Shown here in pieces: positions 7,149-16,283 of a DNA stretch of 64,000 bases. The notes under the pieces were generated by a model, which did no database searches, was not told the origin of the DNA, and saw nothing but the letters and a program-made list of their open reading frames with translations. The stretch is from Prochlorococcus sp. AG-347-J14 (GTDB taxonomy: Bacteria > Cyanobacteriota > Cyanobacteriia > PCC-6307 > Cyanobiaceae). Both the position numbers and the translations under genes were made by a program. The first letter of the stretch is position 1; the number at the start of each line of letters is the position of its first letter. The stretch spans positions 1 through 64,000 of the forward strand of contig QCBU01000001.1 in the NCBI GenBank assembly GCA_003281505.1, written 5' to 3'.

Positions 7149-7823
7149 TCATCTACCTACATTTTTTAATGCTTTTTCTTCCTCTTGGGTCATTTTTTTA
7201 TTTAGAAATATATTAAAGTCGTCGATAGTAAAGTTTAAGTAATCATTAATTGGTATTGGTTTTCCAAAGGATAAACAAAATTCGCCCCTAAAATTCGGAG
7301 GTATTTTGCTGTAAGCAATTCCAATTGGAATAATAGTAATAGAGGTTGTTTTTTTTGTAGCTAATCTGGCTAATCTATATAGTCCTTCTTTGAGAACTAA
7401 TTTTTTTCCATATCTATTAATCTTTCCTTCGGGGAAAACAACTAGCTGTTCTCCTTTTTCTATAAGATCAATCGCATATCTTAAAGCTGAGAGAGATGGC
7501 GATAATTGATTTATTGAAAAACATCCAAGTCTTTTTAAAAACCAACCTTGTATTCCTCTCATTTCAGATTTAGTAACCATAAATCTACAATCCTTTTTTG
7601 TTACCCTTCTACCCATTGCCATTGTGAGTATTAAGCCGTCCCATCTTGATCTGTGAGTTGGAGCCAAAATGATAGAGGAATTTATAGGAATCGAAAAACC
7701 ATTATTTAATATTTTCTTTTTTCTAAAAAAGAATCTCAAAACAACGTCCTGAGTAACGAACATTGCAATAAATCCCAATACAGGGTTGATTTTATGCCAA
7801 ATATTTAAGGAATTCTTCTTCAA
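7149..7823 (-). CDS. plsC: 1-acyl-sn-glycerol-3-phosphate acyltransferase-like (PlsC family)
   Basis: This 224-residue glycerolipid acyltransferase probably acylates lysophosphatidate to phosphatidate for membrane lipids, upstream of CdsA (35016-35873). The catalytic HX4D motif is at His57-Asp62 (HRSRWD). The substrate-binding FPEG is at 130-133. A hydrophobic N-terminal segment (13-30) would anchor it to the membrane. Cyanobacteria carry several PlsC-like proteins, so the exact acyl acceptor is uncertain. It is divergent from pdxJ. The 5' ends are about 100 bases apart. Confidence 0.85.
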   Translation of the reverse strand: MKKNSLNIWHKINPVLGFIAMFVTQDVVLRFFFRKKKILNNGFSIPINSSIILAPTHRSRWDGLILTMAMGRRVTKKDCRFMVTKSEMRGIQGWFLKRLGCFSINQLSPSLSALRYAIDLIEKGEQLVVFPEGKINRYGKKLVLKEGLYRLARLATKKTTSITIIPIGIAYSKIPPNFRGEFCLSFGKPIPINDYLNFTIDDFNIFLNKKMTQEEEKALKNVGR

Positions 7824-7923
7824 GTTCTATTTACTATATATTAATAATTTAAGTGTTTACCTTTTTTTATTAGCTATTATTGGGCGGTTACTAGATTGTC
7901 TAGAAACTAAGATTTTCAAAATT

Positions 7924-8640
7924 ATGGCTACTTTAGGAGTAAACATTGATCATATTGCAAATGTAAGGCAAGCAAGGAAAACTGTCGAGCCTGACCCTGT
8001 GCAATTTGCTTTTTTAGCTGAATTAGGAGGGGCAGATTCCATAACAGTGCATCTAAGAGAGGATAGAAGACATATACAAGATAGAGACGTATTACTTTTG
8101 AAAGAGACTATAAAAACAAAACTCAATTTAGAGATGGCTGCTACAGAAGAAATGTTAGAAATTGCCAAAAAAATTCTTCCCGATTATGTAACGCTTGTAC
8201 CCGAGAAAAGAGAGGAAGTTACTACTGAAGGCGGGTTGGATTTAAAAAGTAATTCGCAATACCTTAAAAATTTTGTTGGAAATTTGAAGGATTCAAATAT
8301 AGAAGTAAGTGCATTTATTGATCCTCTTGGTGAACAGATAAATTATTCTAAAGAAATAGGGTTTGACTTTATAGAATTACATACTGGAAAATATGCTGAA
8401 TTATCGGGATCTGAACAATATAAAGAGCTCCAAAGGATTATAGAGTCTACACATTTAGCAAATGACCTTGGATTAGTTGTTAATGCTGGTCATGGCCTGA
8501 ATTACAATAATGTTAAAAAAATTGCATCAATTAACAATATGAATGAGTTGAACATAGGTCATAGTATTGTTGCAAGGGCTTTAGCGATAGGATTAGAAAA
8601 GTCTGTACGTGAAATGAAGTCCCTTATTAAATCAAATTAA
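7924..8640 (+). CDS. pdxJ: Pyridoxine 5'-phosphate synthase
   Basis: PdxJ condenses 1-deoxyxylulose 5-phosphate with 3-amino-2-oxopropyl phosphate to give pyridoxine 5'-phosphate, the last ring-closing step of the DXP-dependent vitamin B6 route. The start was set at the ATG giving MATLGVNIDHIANVRQARK, the conserved family N-terminus. An in-frame extension up to 7786 overlaps plsC and has no homology. The resulting 238 residues match the family (about 240). EPDPVQFA, HLREDRRHI and NAGHGLNYNN are conserved active-site segments. ycf54 follows after 8 bases. Confidence 0.95.
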   Translation: MATLGVNIDHIANVRQARKTVEPDPVQFAFLAELGGADSITVHLREDRRHIQDRDVLLLKETIKTKLNLEMAATEEMLEIAKKILPDYVTLVPEKREEVTTEGGLDLKSNSQYLKNFVGNLKDSNIEVSAFIDPLGEQINYSKEIGFDFIELHTGKYAELSGSEQYKELQRIIESTHLANDLGLVVNAGHGLNYNNVKKIASINNMNELNIGHSIVARALAIGLEKSVREMKSLIKSN

Positions 8641-8648
8641 ATTTCAAA

Positions 8649-8966
8649 ATGACAACATACTTTTTCGTCGCGGCAAGTGAAAAGTTTTTAACTGTTGAAG
8701 AACCACTTGATGAAATTTTGAAAGAGAGGATGAGGAACTATAAAGAAAATAATAAAGAAATAGATTTTTGGCTCTTAAAAAATCCATCATTTTTACAAAC
8801 CACCCAATTTGCTGATCTAAAAGCAAAAATTCCATCTACTCCAGCAGTTGTTTTATCGACTGATAAAAAATTTATAACTTTCTTAAAGCTTCGCTTAGAG
8901 TTTGTTGCTGTTGGGGAATTCGAATTTCCTAATGCAGAAATAATTGATCCATTTAAAGTTGAGTAA
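8649..8966 (+). CDS. ycf54: Ycf54, Mg-protoporphyrin monomethyl ester cyclase subunit
   Basis: Ycf54 is a small subunit or assembly factor of the aerobic oxidative cyclase that forms the fifth ring of chlorophyll. The 105-residue sequence matches the family pattern MTTYFFVAASEKFL, then EIDFWLLKNPSFL and STDKKFITFLKLRLEFV. The length is usual. In cyanobacteria it acts with AcsF, which is not in this window. It lies 8 bases after pdxJ and 17 before recC. It may therefore be transcribed with pdxJ. Confidence 0.93.
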   Translation: MTTYFFVAASEKFLTVEEPLDEILKERMRNYKENNKEIDFWLLKNPSFLQTTQFADLKAKIPSTPAVVLSTDKKFITFLKLRLEFVAVGEFEFPNAEIIDPFKVE

Positions 8967-8983
8967 TATAACCATCTAGTAAA

Positions 8984-11900
8984 TTGCTCAATCTTTATAA
9001 GTCAAATAAAATTGAAGTAATTAGTGAGCTCTTAGCAGAGGAATTAAAAATATGTCCTCCGCCTATAAATGAGAAATTAGAAATAGTAGTCCCCAATTAC
9101 TTTTTGGGGAATTGGTTACGTGAACAAATAACTATAAAAAACAAAATAAGTGCTCTTTATGAATTAAAGACAATATCAACGTATACCGAATCTTTATTGA
9201 CAAATTTTTTCCCTGCAATTGATATGAGCGCATGGAATTTTGAGTCAATTAAATGGGGCATTATTAATTCCCTGGAAGAATTAAATAGCTTTAAAGAATC
9301 ATTTCCGCTTAGAAATTGGATTAATAAATATTTGGATAATAAAAAGACAATTGATGGAGACATATATAATCTGACAAAAAAGATCACAAATAATTTTATT
9401 GATTATCTGATTTTTAGACCTGAAATGATTGCTCAATGGAATAGATATGAAATTAATTCATCTAATCTATTTAAGAATTTAAACTCAGATCAATTTTGGC
9501 AACCTATTTTATATAAATTATTGGAGGAAAAGATATCTGAAAAGCCATCATGTTTATACATGATTGAAGTAATAAATAATTTAAGAAAAATTAAAAACGT
9601 TCAATTTCAAGTACCAAGTCAAATTTATCTTTTTTCAGATAATAACTTATCTAAACTACATATTAATTTTTATTCAGAACTTTCAAAATTTATTAAGGTA
9701 AATTTGTATTTATTATCTCCTGGAGAAGATTTATGGAATAGAATAAATTTTCTTGAAGGTGATTTGGAATTTGATGATAATGTAAGTAAATTAGATTTAA
9801 ATAATACAAATATAGAAAAAATATTTGGTAAATTTGGAGCAAACTTTCAGAAATTAATTGATGAAAATATTTATACAGAAGGTATTAATTTAAAAAATAA
9901 TCTTATTTATCTCGATCCAACAACTAATTTTCATAATAAGAAAGATATTCCTCTTCTTAATCAAATACAAAAAAGACTAATTGATAATAATAACGTTGAT
10001 TTTATAGTAAATGAAAGGGATGATTCAATATTACTTTGTGAGCATTTTAATCAGAATAGTCAATTTGAATATTTGAGAAATAAAATTATAGAAATAATAA
10101 ATTCTTGCGAGAATATTAAATATAGTGATATTGCTGTTTTATCTCCACAAACTAATTTAATTAAACCTTATCTAAGGTACATCTTTAATAATGAGTTAAT
10201 TAATGGTGAAAAGATACCTTATTTTTTTATTGATGAGGATAATCATGACTATTCAGGCATTTATGAATTTCTTATTGACATCACTGAAATAGCAAGTCAG
10301 AAAATTACACTTGAAAAAATAGATTATATTCTTTCGAAAAAAGTAACTCAGAACATTTTTGATTTTAATATTACTGAGAAGGATGAAATTATTTTCTTAC
10401 TTACCCAAGCCGGGTTTCATTGGGGATTAGATGATAAAGAAAGATTAGGTGACGAGAAAAATACTCTAGATTGGTGTATAAATAGAATTAATTTAGGCTT
10501 AATTTATGACAAAGAGGTAAATTTAAGTGCTTTTAATTTAAAACCATTTAGCTATACAAATATAAGTTTGGATTTGAATAAATGGGTTAAAATATTAATT
10601 CATTTAAAAAAATATATTAATTTATTAAGGGGCTCTTTTTCTTACTCGAATTGGGTTGAAAAGATAAAGTTTATATTAAAAAGTATTGCTGATTCTAATG
10701 CAAATTTCAATTTAGAAATTAGTGAGATAAATAGAATTCTTGATAATCACGCAATACCTTTAATACCTGATGATCTTATCTTGTTAAAAGTTTTTAGAGA
10801 AATATTAATTTCTTGTATAAATAAAATTAAATATCAAAGCAAATCACGAGTCAACAAGATCCTAGTAAGTGATATTGAGAATTCAAGGCATATGCCACAT
10901 AAGGTTATCTTCCTAATAGACATGAATAGTGTTAATTATCCAAAATTACCAAAGAGTGAAAACATTAATTTATTAAAAAACAAATATCATTTGGGTGATC
11001 CATCTGTTTTTGAAAGAGAGAAATATGCATTTCTGGAGTTGTTAATTGCCTGCAGAGATAAATTTATAGTTACTTGGGTAAAAAATGATAAAGACAATAA
11101 AAAATTAGATGTTTCTTTCCCAATAAAAGAGTTAATTTCTTTTTTTGATAGTTTCTTAAACCAAAGCCAAAGAGAACTAATAATTAAAGATTCTGATTTA
11201 AATAAAAATGAAATAATTGATCTTGATAAATCTAAGATTCTTAAAAGTAATCATTCTTTAATAGAAGATATAAATTGGAATGAAAAAAAATCTGATATTA
11301 AAAATTACAAATTATCAGAATTAATTTATTGGTTCAAGACTCCACAAAAATATTGGCTTAATAAAAACAATATTTCTCCCAAGGAAATATTTATTCATCA
11401 TCCAGACGAGGAGTATGTGAGCAATCTGCAAAAGTCGCAACTAATTACAAAAATAATCCAGCAAGTAGAGATTGATAATCATAATATTATTAATGATTTA
11501 AATGAATTAAATATTAATGATCAATTGGCTGAAAATGGTATTATTATGCCCAAAAATAGTATTTTTACAAAAGAAAAAGAAATCAAAGACTTGTTAAGTA
11601 GTCTATGTGGAAGTTTGAGTCAACATAATAAGATTAATAAAATCTATGTTAAGTTAAATTCGAATAAAGAAGAATATTTAATCGCTGATGACACCGTAAT
11701 TGAATTGATTCATGCGAAACTAAGTTTAAGTCGTTTGACTGAGGCTTGGATAAAATTACTCTTTATTTCTTCGTTAAAGAGGAATATAGTAAGGACTAAA
11801 GTAATTTTTAGAACAGAAAATAATTATATATCGCAAATTATTCAATCACCTGGATCAACTGAATCAAATCTAATTTTGGAGGAGTACATAAATATTTTTA

Positions 11901-12166
11901 AAAATTATTCTGAAAAGTGTTTACCTCTTCCTCCAGAAAGTTCTTATAAATATGTAGAAGCAAAAATAAAATCAAAAAATGAAAAAAAAGCTTTTACAGA
12001 TAAATGGATTGGTAATAAAAATTTTTCTAAAGGAGAAAGAGATAATATCGAAATGAAAATGTGTTTTGGTAATGAAAAAGAACCAGATTTCTTTCTTGGA
12101 AATAATAATTTTGATCAATTATCATACAGATTATATGGTCCTCTAATTAATGCATTAAAGAAATAA
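8984..12166 (+). CDS. recC: Exodeoxyribonuclease V gamma subunit RecC
   Basis: RecC is the non-motor subunit of the RecBCD helicase-nuclease that processes double-strand ends and, in E. coli, reads Chi. At 1060 residues it is near E. coli RecC size (1122). The N-terminal VPNYFLGNWLREQI segment and the helicase-like domains that RecC retains in inactive form fit. The strongest evidence is position, ahead of recB and recD. The start is TTG (LNLYKSNKIEV), which fits the RecC beginning. Base composition is extreme: Asn, Lys and Ile dominate. A small methyltransferase gene separates it from recB. Confidence 0.88.
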   Translation: MLNLYKSNKIEVISELLAEELKICPPPINEKLEIVVPNYFLGNWLREQITIKNKISALYELKTISTYTESLLTNFFPAIDMSAWNFESIKWGIINSLEELNSFKESFPLRNWINKYLDNKKTIDGDIYNLTKKITNNFIDYLIFRPEMIAQWNRYEINSSNLFKNLNSDQFWQPILYKLLEEKISEKPSCLYMIEVINNLRKIKNVQFQVPSQIYLFSDNNLSKLHINFYSELSKFIKVNLYLLSPGEDLWNRINFLEGDLEFDDNVSKLDLNNTNIEKIFGKFGANFQKLIDENIYTEGINLKNNLIYLDPTTNFHNKKDIPLLNQIQKRLIDNNNVDFIVNERDDSILLCEHFNQNSQFEYLRNKIIEIINSCENIKYSDIAVLSPQTNLIKPYLRYIFNNELINGEKIPYFFIDEDNHDYSGIYEFLIDITEIASQKITLEKIDYILSKKVTQNIFDFNITEKDEIIFLLTQAGFHWGLDDKERLGDEKNTLDWCINRINLGLIYDKEVNLSAFNLKPFSYTNISLDLNKWVKILIHLKKYINLLRGSFSYSNWVEKIKFILKSIADSNANFNLEISEINRILDNHAIPLIPDDLILLKVFREILISCINKIKYQSKSRVNKILVSDIENSRHMPHKVIFLIDMNSVNYPKLPKSENINLLKNKYHLGDPSVFEREKYAFLELLIACRDKFIVTWVKNDKDNKKLDVSFPIKELISFFDSFLNQSQRELIIKDSDLNKNEIIDLDKSKILKSNHSLIEDINWNEKKSDIKNYKLSELIYWFKTPQKYWLNKNNISPKEIFIHHPDEEYVSNLQKSQLITKIIQQVEIDNHNIINDLNELNINDQLAENGIIMPKNSIFTKEKEIKDLLSSLCGSLSQHNKINKIYVKLNSNKEEYLIADDTVIELIHAKLSLSRLTEAWIKLLFISSLKRNIVRTKVIFRTENNYISQIIQSPGSTESNLILEEYINIFKNYSEKCLPLPPESSYKYVEAKIKSKNEKKAFTDKWIGNKNFSKGERDNIEMKMCFGNEKEPDFFLGNNNFDQLSYRLYGPLINALKK

Positions 12167-12169
12167 AAA

Positions 12170-12643
12170 ATGTCTAAATTTCAGTTAAAAAATTTTTTTA
12201 AATCTGCTTATGATCTAATGCTTGTTTTTTTACAGTTCTTTATTATTAGTCTTCATTTTTTTCAATGGGAATTTTTTCCACAAAAACAAATAATTCAAGC
12301 AAGTCAATTTTCATATTTCCTGGGTATTTTAATTATCATAAATGCTTTCATAATAATGTTAGTTTCAATTAAAGATTTAGGTAGAAATTTATCCCCTTTC
12401 CCAAGACCTATAAACAATAGCGATCTCGTTACTACAGGTATTTATCGATTTATGCGTCATCCTATGTACTATTCTTTAATATTTATTTCCATTGGAGTTT
12501 TTATAATAAAATTATCTATTTATTATTTATTTTTGACAATAAGTTTAGCTTTAATAATTAAATTTAAGATTGCCTTGGAAGAGAAATATTTAATGAATAA
12601 ATTTAAGAATTACTTACTTTATAAAAATGAGGTCAAAGTTTAA
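12170..12643 (+). CDS. ICMT/PEMT-like membrane methyltransferase family protein
   Basis: This 157-residue integral membrane protein has about four hydrophobic spans. At residues 84-103 is the segment LVTTGIYRFMRHPMYYSL, the Y-x-x-x-R-H-P-x-Y signature of isoprenylcysteine carboxyl methyltransferase and phospholipid N-methyltransferase relatives. The C-terminal EEKYLMNKFKNYLLYK matches the usual E-E ... F ... Y-x-x-Y region. The methyl acceptor is unknown. It is spaced 3 bases after recC and 12 before recB, so it is transcribed inside the recCBD operon. It has no obvious link to recombination. Confidence 0.85.
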   Translation: MSKFQLKNFFKSAYDLMLVFLQFFIISLHFFQWEFFPQKQIIQASQFSYFLGILIIINAFIIMLVSIKDLGRNLSPFPRPINNSDLVTTGIYRFMRHPMYYSLIFISIGVFIIKLSIYYLFLTISLALIIKFKIALEEKYLMNKFKNYLLYKNEVKV

Positions 12644-12655
12644 TTTAATAAAGAA

Positions 12656-15600
12656 ATGGATATTAATCAAATTAAATTAGATAATAAGTTTAAATTAGTT
12701 GAAGCAAGTGCAGGAACTGGTAAAAGTTTTACTTTGGCTCACATAGTTTTAAGAAATGTTTTGGAGAAAAAAGTTAAACCAGATGAGATACTCTTGCTAA
12801 GTTTTACAAAAAACACTTGTTCTGAATTAAGAGAAAAAATACTTTTGAGATTTTATAATTTAAAGTTATATTTACAAAGTAATAATGAAAGTAAGATAGA
12901 TAATACTCTTAAGGATTGGTATCTAAATTTTAAGGATAAAGATAAATCTAAGGAAAAAATAATTTCCGAAATTGATTATTTTATAAATCAATTCTATAAG
13001 TTAAAAGTAACTACGTTCCATGCTTTTTGTAATGATATTATTGATGAATATAGTATTGAAATAGGTGCAACTCAAGATCCACATATTGAAAATAATATTG
13101 ATAATTTGTATAAAGATGTAATAGATAATTTATGGATTGATGATTTTCTGAATCTTAATCATCAGCTTATTTCAGCAGTCAACAAAAAAAAAATAAGTTC
13201 TAAATTTGGAAGTAGGATCAATAAGTCATTTTTTGTAGAAATTTTAAAAAATATAGATCAAGAAAATATCTTTAAATTTCAAATAAAAGATAAATATAAG
13301 ATTATTGATTTAAATAATTATTTTAATGAATTTTTTTATTTAAATTGGAACGAGTTTTGTTTTGAATGGAATAAGAAAGGCAAGGAATTATTTTTACAAC
13401 TTATAGAGTTGGGAAAATTAATTAAGGAAACTGGTGGAAAAAGTCAAATATATGCTGCAAAACCAAGAAATGATAAGTTTAATCAAATAAATTGTTGGAT
13501 TGAAGAGATTAACAAAAGTCTTAATTCTAAAAATGTTATTGATTTTATATATGATATTTCTAAGGATGATCTTTTATCTAAATATTTTTACAATGAAAAT
13601 ATATCTAAAGAAATTAATAAACATAATCTAAAATTAGATTTTACTAAATTTAATTTATTACAAGATAAAATTTATAAGATAAAAGAAGGTCTCTTTACTG
13701 AATTTGTAAGAATATTTACCCAATTAGCTTATATAAAATTAATTGAATTAAAGAAAAGTTTTTCTATTTTCAACTTCAATGATCTTATAAAGACTGTAGA
13801 AAATACATTTCTTGATTCAGAAATTATTAATAGTAATACTCTATCTAAAATTCAAAAAAGATTTAAATGTGTCTTGGTGGATGAGTTCCAAGATACAGAT
13901 ATTACTCAGTGGAATTTAATAAAAAAGTTCTTTAATACAAAAAATCATTTTTTACTTTGCGTAGGTGATCCAAAACAAGCTATTTACAAATTTAGAGGTG
14001 GAGATATTGAAACTTACTTAGATGCAAGATCAAATGCAATTGAAGTTTTTAGTCTTACAGATAACTATAGATCATCAAAAAAGTTAATCGATGTACTTAA
14101 TAAACTTTATAAGAATGGACTTAAAAAATCCAAACTAAACTATAGTAAATTAACCTCAAGAATTAATGAAAATATTAATCCTCAATTTAAATTTAAGGAT
14201 GTATTTGAAATTGTAGAATTTTCAAAAAAGGAGACTGATATAGAGGATCTTGCAACTCAATACATAGTTAACTTTATTTTAAATAATAAAGAAATTGATA
14301 TTAATAAAATTGCGATTCTTACATTAAATAATTCGCAATGCTTAGATCTTAAAAAAAAATTAAATCAGTTTAACCTCCCATCCAAAATTCAAAATAAACA
14401 AAATATTTTTGATACAGAAGCAAGTTCTCTATTATTTTTATTCATTGAATGTTTATTAAATCCAAGGTCATTAAAAAACATAACTTTGCTTGCTAATTCA
14501 AAGTTTATACAAATAAAATTAGAAGATTTACTTGATAATGGAATTAGTAATAATTTAGAAATTTTAATTAATAAATGCATTACTTGGTCCCAAGAACTAA
14601 AAGAAAAAGGTTTTTTAAACATTGTTAATGAACTACTTATAAATTACAAGTCTTCCTCGATTATTCAAGATTCAGATTTAAATTCAAATTTATTTCAACT
14701 TTCAGAAATTGTTGAAATAGAATTAATAAATAATGATTTTGATCTCAATATAGTTTCTAACTGGTATAAAAATCAGTTAGATCATATTTTAAGAATTTCT
14801 ACTGGAGAAGATTTTTTCACGAAAGATTATAATCTTCAAAATGGAATAAATCTTTCTACAATTCATAGTAGTAAGGGCCTCGAATTTGAAATAGTCCTAT
14901 GTCCATATCTCTCAATTATTTCAAATAAGTCAAATAAAATAAAAGGGCCTCTTTGGAAATCAAATATTGATAGAAATATATATGTTAATATTTCTAATAA
15001 TTACGCGAAGGTTGAAAAATTTAAATTAATAGAAGAAGAGGATTTATTTAAAGAGAGTGAGAGGTTAATTTATGTAGCACTTACAAGGAGCAAATATAAA
15101 CTTATTGTTTTTAATGATTTTGAGGATACAAATAATATTTTAAATAATGATTTACTTAATAATTTGGAAAATATCAATATTTATAAGTCTAATTTTGAAG
15201 TCAGGATAGAAAAAGAGAAAATAAAAGAAATTTTTTCAAAGTTACAATCTAACCGATTGAATAATAATCTTTGGAAAATCGATAACGTTAATAAAAAAAT
15301 ATCAAATGTATTTAATTCTGATCAATTTATTTCTTATTCAAGTTATTCTTCTTGGATACGTAAAGATAAAAATATTGATGCAGTCATTAATCAATATAAG
15401 GATTATGAAGATAATATATCAATTATCAAAGATTCTAATTTTAAGAATTCAAAGAATTATCCTAATTATTTTTCTTATCCAAATCCCTTAAGTGAATTTC
15501 CAAAAGGAACTATTGCTGGGACTTGCCTGCACAAAATAATAGAAAGATTTGAATTTAGAAACGATAATAATCAAGAATTAATTGATTTAATTATTGAGGA

Positions 15601-16282
15601 ATTGAACTTTCATCAAATCGATACTTCTTTGGCTTTTAAAGTAAAAGATGCGATTTTAAGAATCATAAATATATCTTTAGGAAGAGAATTACAAAATAAG
15701 AAACTAGTTGATATTCCAAATGAATACCTAATTAAGGAACTCAAATATGATTTAACCCTATCTTATGAAGGTAGAAATATTAATTCTAATGATATATCAA
15801 ATTGCTTTTTTTTAGATCAGGAATATGAATTTGGTGAAGAATATGCAAATAAAATAAATGATCTTCAAATTTTGAATAAGGGGTTTCATTCAGGATGCAT
15901 TGATTGTGTTTTCCCTGTAGGAAATAAATTAGAAGATAGTAAATGGTGGGTAATTGATTGGAAAAGTAATTTGATTTCTGGCAGTGATAATAGTGATTGT
16001 TTACCAAGAAACTATAACTATGAAAACATGAGAAATGAAATGATTAAACATCATTATCCATTGCAATCACATCTTTATTTATTAGCATTGCATAGATTAT
16101 TAAAGTGGCGACTTAAAAATTATCAACCACATAAACATCTAGGAGGATATATTTATTTGTTTATAAAGGGATTGCCAGATTTTGAATTACTTGAAAAATC
16201 TAAGTCTGAAGATATATCTCCAGGTATTTTTATTAGCAAAGCACCTTTAAAGAGAATAAATTATTTAGATAACCTTTTTTAG
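12656..16282 (+). CDS. recB: Exodeoxyribonuclease V beta subunit RecB
   Basis: RecB is the 3'-5' helicase and nuclease of RecBCD and loads RecA. Walker A is ASAGTGKSFT at about residues 18-27. UvrD-type motifs follow: FHAFC, LVDEFQDTD (motif II), GDPKQAIYKFRGGD, NYRSS, and TIHSSKGLEFEIV with YVALTRSK. The C-terminal nuclease motif GCIDCVF ... VIDWKSN supplies the metal-binding Asp residues and lysine. Length 1208 is close to E. coli RecB (1180). The helicase and nuclease signatures both look intact, so the enzyme is predicted to be active. Confidence 0.96.
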   Translation: MDINQIKLDNKFKLVEASAGTGKSFTLAHIVLRNVLEKKVKPDEILLLSFTKNTCSELREKILLRFYNLKLYLQSNNESKIDNTLKDWYLNFKDKDKSKEKIISEIDYFINQFYKLKVTTFHAFCNDIIDEYSIEIGATQDPHIENNIDNLYKDVIDNLWIDDFLNLNHQLISAVNKKKISSKFGSRINKSFFVEILKNIDQENIFKFQIKDKYKIIDLNNYFNEFFYLNWNEFCFEWNKKGKELFLQLIELGKLIKETGGKSQIYAAKPRNDKFNQINCWIEEINKSLNSKNVIDFIYDISKDDLLSKYFYNENISKEINKHNLKLDFTKFNLLQDKIYKIKEGLFTEFVRIFTQLAYIKLIELKKSFSIFNFNDLIKTVENTFLDSEIINSNTLSKIQKRFKCVLVDEFQDTDITQWNLIKKFFNTKNHFLLCVGDPKQAIYKFRGGDIETYLDARSNAIEVFSLTDNYRSSKKLIDVLNKLYKNGLKKSKLNYSKLTSRINENINPQFKFKDVFEIVEFSKKETDIEDLATQYIVNFILNNKEIDINKIAILTLNNSQCLDLKKKLNQFNLPSKIQNKQNIFDTEASSLLFLFIECLLNPRSLKNITLLANSKFIQIKLEDLLDNGISNNLEILINKCITWSQELKEKGFLNIVNELLINYKSSSIIQDSDLNSNLFQLSEIVEIELINNDFDLNIVSNWYKNQLDHILRISTGEDFFTKDYNLQNGINLSTIHSSKGLEFEIVLCPYLSIISNKSNKIKGPLWKSNIDRNIYVNISNNYAKVEKFKLIEEEDLFKESERLIYVALTRSKYKLIVFNDFEDTNNILNNDLLNNLENINIYKSNFEVRIEKEKIKEIFSKLQSNRLNNNLWKIDNVNKKISNVFNSDQFISYSSYSSWIRKDKNIDAVINQYKDYEDNISIIKDSNFKNSKNYPNYFSYPNPLSEFPKGTIAGTCLHKIIERFEFRNDNNQELIDLIIEELNFHQIDTSLAFKVKDAILRIINISLGRELQNKKLVDIPNEYLIKELKYDLTLSYEGRNINSNDISNCFFLDQEYEFGEEYANKINDLQILNKGFHSGCIDCVFPVGNKLEDSKWWVIDWKSNLISGSDNSDCLPRNYNYENMRNEMIKHHYPLQSHLYLLALHRLLKWRLKNYQPHKHLGGYIYLFIKGLPDFELLEKSKSEDISPGIFISKAPLKRINYLDNLF

Positions 16283-16283
16283 A

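Noticed and set aside
7786..7923. In-frame N-terminal extension of pdxJ
   Set aside because: The extra codons overlap the start of the divergent plsC, are hydrophobic and unlike PdxJ. The ATG at 7924 gives the conserved PdxJ N-terminus.
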